Assembly (NCBI GenBank): GCA_902776285.1
Contig: CACYPK010000017.1
Location: forward strand, 53,748-117,747
DNA from: an uncultured Eubacteriales bacterium
Lineage (GTDB): Bacteria > Bacillota > Clostridia > Peptostreptococcales > Anaerovoracaceae
Reading direction: 5' to 3'
DNA length: 64,000 nucleotides
The translations under genes were made by a program, and so were the position numbers. Shown one piece after another: positions 35,029 through 43,067 of the stretch. The notes under the pieces were generated by a model. The model saw only the letters and a program-made list of their open reading frames with translations. It was not told the DNA's origin and ran no database searches. Positions within the stretch are counted from its first letter, which is position 1. Each line of letters opens with the position of its first letter.

Positions 35029-35568
35029 TCAAATGTCTTCTTCTTTTTCTTCTGCGGCCGCTGAGCGCCCTCTTATATAGAACGCGACTCCGATGATCAC
35101 AAAGGCCAGGCAGCAGAGCAGTGACACGAAAGGTCCGAATACGAGTTTGCCGTCGACCATGGCTCCGTCTCTGAACCCCATGATCGCTGAGACTCCGTTA
35201 AGGACGATTATGATCCACATAAGAGCCCTGTATGATCTCATGTTTGTCCCGACTCCCAGATAAGCATCGTTCATTATGCAGTACACCGCATATACCAGTA
35301 CTCCGATGATCAGGATGAAGAACAGAACGAGTTCCCTGGTAACAGGCAGTGTCTCGAACGCGCCGAAACTCTCAGTGACAAGATCCAGCGTGATAAGAGT
35401 CAGAAATGTGAATGTGGCATATTTATATCCTCTGCCCTTGACAAGTTCCTGCCTCTCATCAAACGTGCCCTTAAGTTTATTCTTATTGAACTTACGAAAG
35501 ATAAGAAGTATTGCTACTGCGAACAGTATTCCGCACGCAAGACCTGCTGCATATGCTGTGTTATTCAT
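35029..35568 (-). CDS. Membrane protein paired with an XRE regulator
   Basis: A 179-residue protein with five hydrophobic segments. The FDERQELVKGRGYKYATFTF stretch is the hallmark of the DUF3796/DUF6773-like membrane proteins found beside YozG-type regulators. AAGGAGG lies seven bases before the ATG and a consensus promoter is upstream, so it heads the operon that continues through the XRE, zincin and ClC genes. The pair may be a membrane-stress sensing unit; direct function unknown. Confidence 0.8.
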   Translation of the reverse strand: MNNTAYAAGLACGILFAVAILLIFRKFNKNKLKGTFDERQELVKGRGYKYATFTFLTLITLDLVTESFGAFETLPVTRELVLFFILIIGVLVYAVYCIMNDAYLGVGTNMRSYRALMWIIIVLNGVSAIMGFRDGAMVDGKLVFGPFVSLLCCLAFVIIGVAFYIRGRSAAAEEKEEDI

Positions 35569-35615
35569 GGTGATTCCTCCTTCCGGACGTTATCTCTTCC
35601 GTCCCTTGCGAGGTC

Positions 35616-35644
35616 ATAATACACCGTTGATAGCATAATGTCAA
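35616..35644 (-). promoter_or_regulatory. Consensus promoter of the DUF/XRE operon
   Basis: Minus strand -35 TTGACA (35639-35644), 17-base spacer, -10 TATTAT (35616-35621), about 47 bases before the start codon at 35568. Confidence 0.75.
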
Positions 35645-35737
35645 ATATATTTAACAAAAAAATAAAAATATTTTTCATTTTGTTTGAAATATCTGGAACT
35701 CACTATGTTCTGCGCGTCTGAAAAGCATCGGGCAATG

Positions 35738-35765
35738 AAAAAGGCGGATCGCTTTTGTCCGCCTT
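35738..35765 (-). terminator. Terminator of the beta-helix lipoprotein gene
   Basis: Stem AAGGCGGA / TCCGCCTT with a 9-base loop and TTTTTC on the minus strand, immediately after the stop codon at 35772. Confidence 0.8.
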
Positions 35766-35771
35766 CTTTTA

Positions 35772-37253
35772 TCAGTTATTGCCGTCCGGCTTTTCAGGTG
35801 GCTCTCCGCCGTTGCCGCTTGGAGGATTGCCTCCCGGGCCGCCCTGACCTCCCGGACCGCCTTCTCCATCCGGTTTCTCAGGAGGTTCTCCACCCGGTCC
35901 GTTTCCGCCCGGCATCCCGTCAGGAGCGCCGGAGCCTGATCCGCTGCCCGTGCTTATATCAAACGCCTCGCCGGTTGATGAAGATCCGGCAGAGTATTCC
36001 TTGCCGTCGACATACAGCTTGTATCCGTTCAGATCGATCGCCGAGCCCTCGTTTACTGTGAGTCCGGATATATAAGAATCGGCTGTCAGAGTCCATGTGC
36101 TTCCGTCCTCTATTTCGACATATACATCACCGCTCTGACCGTCCGGGTTGATGGATCCGCTGAACGCAGACTTGTCCTTCAGATAGAGGTTGAGCGTCGA
36201 GATGTCGTCGACCAGCATGTCGCCGTTGATGGTCTGGCCTGACGCGTTCATGTTGACCTTGCCGCCGTTAGAGCCTTCACTGCCCCAGCCGGCTGCCTCC
36301 GCTCTGAGGAATACGCCTCCGGCGTCCTCGTTTGTGATCTCTACTCCGCTTAGGCTGATCTCCGTCGCGGTGTTGTTGACGAAGAATATGTCACCGTTCT
36401 TGTTCGTGATGCTGCCGCCGTTTGCTGTGAAGGACGAGGTGCCCTCGGCCGCGTCGCCCGACATCGACTGGTAGATCATGACCGCCTGGTAGTATTCGGA
36501 CTTGTCGCTGTTCTTCTGATTGTTGTCAGCGACCAGGGTGTCATTGTTCAGGGTCACCGAATTCTTTCCTTCAACGACCACTCCCTGCGAGGCGGTCGAC
36601 TCCATGTAGGCGTCATTCACGGTGATATCGGCCGTAGAGTAGATGACCGGCGAACCCGTACCTGTAGTCTTATAGTAACCCTTCGTTACTGTCACCGTGC
36701 CGCCGCCGCGGTCCGACCTGATCGCCGCCGAAGAACGTCCGGATGTGTTGATAGTCAGGTTCTCGGCGTTCATCGTGCCGCCGCCCGTCGTCATGAGACC
36801 GCCCGAGCAATTGCCCTGTGTTTCGATGACCGAATCAGCGATGCTGACCGTCGTTCCTTCGCCGTACGAGAAGACCGCGTTGGCGTGAGTGCCGTTCGTC
36901 TCGATGAGAGAGTCTTTTATAGTCAGCGTTCCCTTTTCGGTAGCGAAGACCGCGGAGTTTTCTCCGTAGAAGTCCGCTTCATCGCCGTCAGCCTCACCCG
37001 TCTTTGTAACGCCGATATTGGCATATTCAGCCTCTTCGCCGCTCACCTCTATCGCGTGGCCGCCGTCACTGTCGTCGGTGAAGGTTTCGTTGACTGTTAT
37101 ATCTTCTTTTGTAAGGTATTCTGTCGCGGCTGCTGAGTTGTCTGCTTCCGTCACGCTGTCATCAGCCTGTCCGGCACATGCGCAGAGGCCTGTCATCAGC
37201 AGCGCGATGAGCGCACCCGCAATTATTTTCTTTGCCCTGGTGTTTGCTTTCAT
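35772..37253 (-). CDS. Lipoprotein with beta-helix (carbohydrate-binding-like) domain and Gly/Pro tail
   Basis: A 493-residue exported lipoprotein. The signal has a lipobox MTGLCAC (Cys25). The middle 350 residues are repetitive strand-rich segments (short SLIETNGTH, VIETQGNCSG-type repeats) as in right-handed beta-helix surface proteins. The last 55 residues are Gly/Pro-rich, ending EPPEKPDGNN, with low-complexity GGPGG and PPEKPDG units that may cross the cell wall. No wall-sorting motif is present. Binding to polysaccharide or a wall polymer is plausible but not shown. Confidence 0.8.
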   Translation of the reverse strand: MKANTRAKKIIAGALIALLMTGLCACAGQADDSVTEADNSAAATEYLTKEDITVNETFTDDSDGGHAIEVSGEEAEYANIGVTKTGEADGDEADFYGENSAVFATEKGTLTIKDSLIETNGTHANAVFSYGEGTTVSIADSVIETQGNCSGGLMTTGGGTMNAENLTINTSGRSSAAIRSDRGGGTVTVTKGYYKTTGTGSPVIYSTADITVNDAYMESTASQGVVVEGKNSVTLNNDTLVADNNQKNSDKSEYYQAVMIYQSMSGDAAEGTSSFTANGGSITNKNGDIFFVNNTATEISLSGVEITNEDAGGVFLRAEAAGWGSEGSNGGKVNMNASGQTINGDMLVDDISTLNLYLKDKSAFSGSINPDGQSGDVYVEIEDGSTWTLTADSYISGLTVNEGSAIDLNGYKLYVDGKEYSAGSSSTGEAFDISTGSGSGSGAPDGMPGGNGPGGEPPEKPDGEGGPGGQGGPGGNPPSGNGGEPPEKPDGNN

Positions 37254-37322
37254 GTTAGTTAGCTCCTCCCGTGTTTTGCTTTCTTAGCATAGGATGATAT
37301 CTCTCGTTTCTTAAATGAACCT

Positions 37323-37346
37323 AAAAAGCCGGGCCAAAGCCCGGCT
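37323..37346 (-). terminator. Terminator of the HMGL-like gene
   Basis: Perfect 8-bp stem AGCCGGGC / GCCCGGCT with a 4-base loop and TTTTT on the minus strand, about 22 bases after the stop. Confidence 0.88.
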
Positions 37347-37368
37347 GTATATCTGACAGATCCGTTCT

Positions 37369-38775
37369 TTAGCCCTGCATCGTCATGAACTCATTGACCT
37401 TGTTGTGGATCTCGTTCGCGCCTATCTCAGCCACACGGCCGGAAGCGTACTCGGCATCGACCCAGTCCTTGACGAACAGGACTACAGCGCTGTGCTTGTC
37501 GACCATCTTATCGCCCTTCAGTCCGTAGCTCGTGTTGAGCCAGTGAGCGATGCCCGCGGCTCCGGAGCTCTGGCTGATATTGACCAGCGGCGGTCTCTTG
37601 AGGAATTTGTCGGTATCGAAAATATTGTATATCTCCTCGTTCTTGAGAAGACCGTCGGCGTGGATGCCCGCTCTCGTCACGTTGAAGTTGGCGCCGGCGA
37701 AAGGCGTCTGCGCAGGCAGCATGTAGCCGACCTTTTGTTCGTAGTATCTGGCGAGGTCGGTGATGACCGTCGTGTCCATGCCGTCGAGTGTTCCCTTCAG
37801 CTGGGCATATTCGAAGACCATGGCTTCGAGCGGGATGTTGCCCGTCCTCTCACCTATGCCGAAGAGCGTGCAGTTGACCGCGCCGCATCCGTATAGCCAT
37901 GCGGTAGCCGCGTTAGAGACAGCCTTGTAGAAGTCGTTATGACCGTGCCACTCGAGGCACTCGCTCGGTACTCCCGCGTATTCGTGGAGACCGTAGATGA
38001 TTCCCGAGACCGATCTCGGCAAAGCGACGCCCGGGTAAGGCACGCCATAGCCCATCGTATCGCACACTCTGATCTTGGCAGGCATCTTCGCTTCACGGGC
38101 CATGTCCTGTATCGCGCTGACGAACGGTACTACAAAGCCATAAAAGTCCGCCCTCGTGATGTCCTCCAGGTGGCAGCGCGGCGTTATACCGGCTTCAAAA
38201 GCGTCATGCACTACCGACAGGTAATGCTCCATGGCCTGTCTGCGCGTCATGCCAAGCTTGTAGAAGATGTGGTAATCCGAACAGCTGGTAAGAATGCCGG
38301 TCTCCTTTACGCCCATCTCCTTGACTATCTTGAAGTCATCTTTCTTTGCCCTGATCCATGTAGTGATCTGCGGAAACTCAAGACCGAGATCCTGGCAGGC
38401 CCTTATGGCCTCCTTGTCTCTGTCGGAATATGTGAAAAACTCGGTCTGTCTGATGATGCCTTTAGGACCTGAGAGCTTTGACAGCATCTTGTAAATGTCA
38501 ACGATCTGCCTGGTGGTATACGGCTCTCTGGACTGCTGACCGTCGCGGAAGGTCGAATCGGTTATGTAGACTTGATCAGGCATGCCGTAAGGGCTTGTCC
38601 TGAAGTTGAAACCGACCTTCGGAACTTCTGTATACTCAAAAAATTCACGCAGAAGGTTAGGATCCGGGATATCCTGCACCTCGTAGTGGTAGTTTTCCAT
38701 CTCAAGCAGATTGGTTCTTTCGTTGAGACGGGTCCCCCTTGTTGGAGCCTCTTCTACTTCATTTACTTTCCGCAT
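37369..38775 (-). CDS. HMGL-like DRE-TIM enzyme, probable Re-citrate synthase
   Basis: A 468-residue enzyme of the isopropylmalate/homocitrate synthase superfamily. Catalytic motifs are TFRDGQQ (near residue 73) with the metal Asp, HLEDITRADFYGF, and HGHNDF with the metal His pair. The long N-terminal extension and the absence of a LeuA-type regulatory domain point to the group that includes clostridial Re-citrate synthase (acetyl-CoA plus oxaloacetate to citrate). Isocitrate dehydrogenase and citrate lyase lie later in the window. 2-isopropylmalate or homocitrate synthesis cannot be excluded. GGAGG lies seven bases before the ATG. Confidence 0.65.
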   Translation of the reverse strand: MRKVNEVEEAPTRGTRLNERTNLLEMENYHYEVQDIPDPNLLREFFEYTEVPKVGFNFRTSPYGMPDQVYITDSTFRDGQQSREPYTTRQIVDIYKMLSKLSGPKGIIRQTEFFTYSDRDKEAIRACQDLGLEFPQITTWIRAKKDDFKIVKEMGVKETGILTSCSDYHIFYKLGMTRRQAMEHYLSVVHDAFEAGITPRCHLEDITRADFYGFVVPFVSAIQDMAREAKMPAKIRVCDTMGYGVPYPGVALPRSVSGIIYGLHEYAGVPSECLEWHGHNDFYKAVSNAATAWLYGCGAVNCTLFGIGERTGNIPLEAMVFEYAQLKGTLDGMDTTVITDLARYYEQKVGYMLPAQTPFAGANFNVTRAGIHADGLLKNEEIYNIFDTDKFLKRPPLVNISQSSGAAGIAHWLNTSYGLKGDKMVDKHSAVVLFVKDWVDAEYASGRVAEIGANEIHNKVNEFMTMQG

Positions 38776-38804
38776 TGTGGAACCTCCCTAAAATGTATAC
38801 ATGT

Positions 38805-38833
38805 ATTTTAAGCGTGCATGTATTTAATGTCAA
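38805..38833 (-). promoter_or_regulatory. Consensus promoter of the HMGL-like gene, with direct repeats
   Basis: Minus strand -35 TTGACA (38828-38833), 17-base spacer, -10 TAAAAT (38805-38810). On the plus strand, CATGTATTTTA (38800-38810) and CATGTATTTAA (38817-38827) form a near-exact direct repeat of 17-base period over the -10 and spacer, a likely operator. Confidence 0.75.
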
Positions 38834-39003
38834 TCGTTAACTGCATTCTTTTGCTTGATTTTTCAGCGTTTCAGCCGTTTGAGACATCAAAAGAGGGCGT
38901 CTTCGCTTTGGAAACGCCCCTGCATTGCGCTTTGAAAGGCTTCACGCCCTATGTGATATCATCCCGGTTTTTTGGCTATATTGTATACAATCTGCCCGGA
39001 AAC

Positions 39004-39660
39004 CTATAAGAACCACTCAGAATGTCTCTTCAGCAGGCTTATCCTCTCTATGACCTTCTGAGCGGCTGCCGCTGCCTTAGGAGAAATGCGGCTTATCTTG
39101 TGCACCGGCATCTTTCCGTCAACTTCGAACGGCGCCGGCTTTATCCTCAGCTCTTCTATCTCGCAGCCCGTGAGCCTTTTGATCTTTGCGGAGGCAGCGT
39201 TGCTGAATTCAGCTATCGACTCTACATCAAGCGCCGGCGCCGAACCGCGGCCGCCGCTTCTTCTTGATATGTAGTTGACCAGGAACGCTCCCGCGCCTAC
39301 AGGTCTGAATCCGCAGTCCTCCGCCAGGCTCTTCAGCTCGTACAGGGCGTTGCCGTACGACCGGCTGCCGTATGAGACGGCCGTCAGCGCCATAGCTCCC
39401 ATGCCCGCGATCTCACGAAGGGCTCTTGCCGCAGGCAGAGGTATCTTGCCCACGTAAACAGGCACACCGATAACGACGACTGTTTCTTCGTCCACCACAA
39501 TGTCTCCCGGCTGCTCCTTGATCAGGTCGTGGCATTCGATTGTGATGTCTTCGGGACTGCAATCGTCGAGTATGGCTCCTATGCTCCTTGCGAGGCGCTC
39601 GGTCATGATGGCCGCGCCCCCTACCGGACTGTAATAAATGCCTGCTACTCTCTTTATCAT
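39004..39660 (-). CDS. Flavodoxin-like protein (EFR1-like, ferredoxin part lost)
   Basis: About 218 residues beginning with the flavodoxin-type FMN region of EFR1-like proteins (GIYYSPVGGA, then a VVVIGVPVYVGKIPLPA block and SYGSRSYGNAL). Family members carry a 4Fe-4S ferredoxin region near the C-terminus, but here no CxxCxxC is present and that part ends KRHSEWFL. It may be a flavodoxin-only or degenerate version. The start at 39660 lies 6 bases after a TATAAT with no ribosome site; an in-frame start at 39726 lacks support. Confidence 0.75.
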   Translation of the reverse strand: MIKRVAGIYYSPVGGAAIMTERLARSIGAILDDCSPEDITIECHDLIKEQPGDIVVDEETVVVIGVPVYVGKIPLPAARALREIAGMGAMALTAVSYGSRSYGNALYELKSLAEDCGFRPVGAGAFLVNYISRRSGGRGSAPALDVESIAEFSNAASAKIKRLTGCEIEELRIKPAPFEVDGKMPVHKISRISPKAAAAAQKVIERISLLKRHSEWFL

Positions 39661-39666
39661 CTTATT

Positions 39667-39672
39667 ATTATA
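39667..39672 (-). promoter_or_regulatory. -10 box just upstream of the flavodoxin-like start
   Basis: TATAAT on the minus strand, six bases before the ATG at 39660, with no -35 hexamer found. Compatible with a leaderless transcript, but weaker evidence than the other cases. Confidence 0.35.
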
Positions 39673-39780
39673 CAGCGCGATGCCCGCGCACCGCCCCCCT
39701 TCCACCATACATGGAAATTGTAGCACCGGGTATAGACGTTTTTTCGTTGAACGTGTGAAGATTACGAGGAATCAGATATC

Positions 39781-39806
39781 AAAAAAACCGGGACCGCATG
39801 GTCCCG
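39781..39806 (-). terminator. Terminator of trpS
   Basis: Perfect 8-bp stem CCGGGACC / GGTCCCGG with a 4-base loop and TTTTTT on the minus strand, 16 bases after the trpS stop. Confidence 0.9.
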
Positions 39807-39822
39807 GATCATCGATCGTTTT

Positions 39823-40920
<1,098 letters not shown>

Positions 40921-40963
40921 TTATCTCTGTCCTGTTCGGTTTAATCTGCTTTATCGGTCATGC

Positions 40964-41599
40964 TTAGGGACGCCATCGATATACCGTTTTTTCTGTTACG
41001 ACCGCGTCGACCGGCATGTCGTGCTCTTCTGCCGGCAGTTCGTCTGCCAGAGCCTCTTCATAGCACAGAGCCATTGTAAAGCAGTCCCTTCTCACTGTTG
41101 TGAGGTATTTATCATAGTAGCCCGCGCCATGGCCTATCCGCCTGCACTGCCTGTCGCAGCCGACGCATGGCAGTATGATGATATCTATTTCTTCAGGCGG
41201 AACGAGCGCTGTATCTGCCTTAGGCTCCGGGATGCCGTATGCTCCCGGGACAAGATCGTCAAAACCCGTTATGGCACGCGCCTCCATGGCATCGAAAGCT
41301 CCGGTCCTGTGTCCCTCTTCATCGAGGTCAGTGCAGAGCGGCAGGCATACCTTTCTGCCCGACTTCAGAAGGCTGTCGATGAGCGCGAGTGTCGACGGCT
41401 CATTCCCGACAGAGCAGTACGCGAGTACGGTCTTTTCGGTCTTCCTGAGACCCAGAAAGCCCGTCCTTTTCTGCGCCTTCATCTCCGGGATGTTCAGAGC
41501 GTTCAAAGCGATCTTTGCCGAAGCCTCGCGGCGGTAGTCCTCACTCGTCGTGCTGAGCTTCTCCTTTATTCTTTTTCTGATCTCTTCTTTTTCAGTCAT
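40964..41599 (-). CDS. 5-formyltetrahydrofolate cyclo-ligase family protein
   Basis: A 211-residue protein of the 5-FTHF cyclo-ligase/YgfA family, which converts 5-formyl-THF to 5,10-methenyl-THF with ATP. The family signature is LPCVGCDRQCRRIGHGAGYYDKYL-like (GHGAGYYDKY for GxGGGYYDR). The start overlaps the stop of the MATE gene by four bases (ATGA), so the two are coupled. Confidence 0.9.
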   Translation of the reverse strand: MTEKEEIRKRIKEKLSTTSEDYRREASAKIALNALNIPEMKAQKRTGFLGLRKTEKTVLAYCSVGNEPSTLALIDSLLKSGRKVCLPLCTDLDEEGHRTGAFDAMEARAITGFDDLVPGAYGIPEPKADTALVPPEEIDIIILPCVGCDRQCRRIGHGAGYYDKYLTTVRRDCFTMALCYEEALADELPAEEHDMPVDAVVTEKTVYRWRP

Positions 41600-43032
41600 G
41601 CTTCCAGCGGATTTCCTTCCGCGTCACGAGGAGTCATTTTGCTTATTATATTCTTTCTTATGCGTTTAGTGAAGATGATAGACATAGTTACGCCCGCGAC
41701 TTCAGCGCAAGGGAACGCCCACCATACCATATCGACGCCGCCGATCTTCGCGAAGATATAAGCGCACGGTATGATGATGAGCAACTGTCTCACCAGCGAG
41801 ATGTACATGCTGTACACGCTCTTGCCCAGCGCCTGGAAGGCCGCGCCCCTCATGATCGCGTACCCGGCGAACGGGAAGTTGAGCGAAATGATGTGGAGCG
41901 CCACGACTCCCATCGATACCATTTCAGGCGGAGCGTTGAAAAGGGCCATCAGCTGCTCAGGGAAGAGCCAGAAGATCAGGGTGCCTACAGACATCACTCC
42001 GATGCCGTATCTGGCGCCGATGCTCATGGTCTTCTCGAGCCTGTCCCTTCTGTCCGCGCCGTAGTTGTACGCGATGATAGGCACCGAAGCGTTGTTCATT
42101 CCGAAGAGTGGCATGAACACGAAGCTCTGCAGCTTGAAGTATACGCCGAACGTCGTGACCGCGAGGTCTGAGAACGAAGCGAGTATCTTGTTGAGGCTGA
42201 AGTTCATCACCGCGCCGACCGACTGCAGCACTATCGACGGGATACCTATCCTGTATATGTCCTTCATGGTCTGCCAGTGAGGACGCAGCCTGTGTATGGA
42301 CAGTGAGACTTCGCTGTTGAATCTCTTATTGAAGGTGTAGCCCAGCACGCAGCCGAGGATCTGGCCGAATACCGTCGCCAGGGCCGCTCCCTTTGCTCCC
42401 ATCGCCGGCAGTCCGAAGAAGCCAAAGATGAGGATAGGGTCGACTATGGCGTTGAAAACCGTGCTGGCCACCTGCATATAAAAGATGTAGTTGGTTTTTC
42501 CCGTGCCCTGCAGCAGTCTCTCAAGCATGGACTGCATCATTGGCGCGATCGAGAGCCACTGGGTTATGCGAAGGTAGACCGTACCCTCGGAGATTATCAT
42601 GGCGTTTGTGTTATCGGAGGTGAGCATGCCCATGATAGGCTCCGCAAAACATCCGATAATGAAAAATATCACGTAGTTGATGGCTGCCAGTATGAATCCG
42701 TTGTGCGCCACCTTGTCAGCCTTGTCGTACTGCCTGGCTCCGAGATATCTCGAAAGCAGGGCGCTCATGCCTACGGCAGTTCCCACGCCGAACGCGATGT
42801 TGAGGTTCTGGAAAGGAAAGCAATACGAGACAGCCGTCAGCGAGTCCGTGCTGTAGTGGCCCAGATATATCGAGTCCACGATATTGTAAAGGGCCATAAC
42901 GAACATCGACACCGCGAGGGGCGCCGACATCTTCAGCAGCAGTGGATGCACAGGCTCGGTTCCGAGTTTGTCGGAATCGCGCTTCTGAGGAGCCTCTTCA
43001 TTCAGTTGTTGCTTTGGTTCTTTACCTTCCAT
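41596..43032 (-). CDS. MATE-family efflux transporter
   Basis: A 478-residue protein with 12 hydrophobic segments and MATE landmarks such as MSAPLAVSMFVMALYNIVDSIYLG near the N-terminus, the GLPAMGAKGAALATVFGQ block and the later IAYNYGADRRD loop. Exports cationic drugs or metabolites in exchange for Na+ or H+. A TATAAT lies 7 bases before the ATG, with no ribosome site between, pointing to a leaderless mRNA. Overlaps the cyclo-ligase gene by four bases. Confidence 0.92.
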   Translation of the reverse strand: MEGKEPKQQLNEEAPQKRDSDKLGTEPVHPLLLKMSAPLAVSMFVMALYNIVDSIYLGHYSTDSLTAVSYCFPFQNLNIAFGVGTAVGMSALLSRYLGARQYDKADKVAHNGFILAAINYVIFFIIGCFAEPIMGMLTSDNTNAMIISEGTVYLRITQWLSIAPMMQSMLERLLQGTGKTNYIFYMQVASTVFNAIVDPILIFGFFGLPAMGAKGAALATVFGQILGCVLGYTFNKRFNSEVSLSIHRLRPHWQTMKDIYRIGIPSIVLQSVGAVMNFSLNKILASFSDLAVTTFGVYFKLQSFVFMPLFGMNNASVPIIAYNYGADRRDRLEKTMSIGARYGIGVMSVGTLIFWLFPEQLMALFNAPPEMVSMGVVALHIISLNFPFAGYAIMRGAAFQALGKSVYSMYISLVRQLLIIIPCAYIFAKIGGVDMVWWAFPCAEVAGVTMSIIFTKRIRKNIISKMTPRDAEGNPLEA

Positions 43033-43039
43033 TAACTTA

Positions 43040-43067
43040 ATTATACTTACTTCTTGTGATTTCTTAA
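43040..43067 (-). promoter_or_regulatory. MATE promoter (leaderless type)
   Basis: Minus strand -35 TTAAGA (43062-43067), 16-base spacer, -10 TATAAT (43040-43045), with only seven bases to the ATG at 43032. Confidence 0.6.

Noticed and set aside
38818..39009. A 63-residue plus-strand frame upstream of the HMGL-like gene
   Set aside because: No ribosome site, no family resemblance, and it overlaps the strong minus-strand promoter at 38805-38833.
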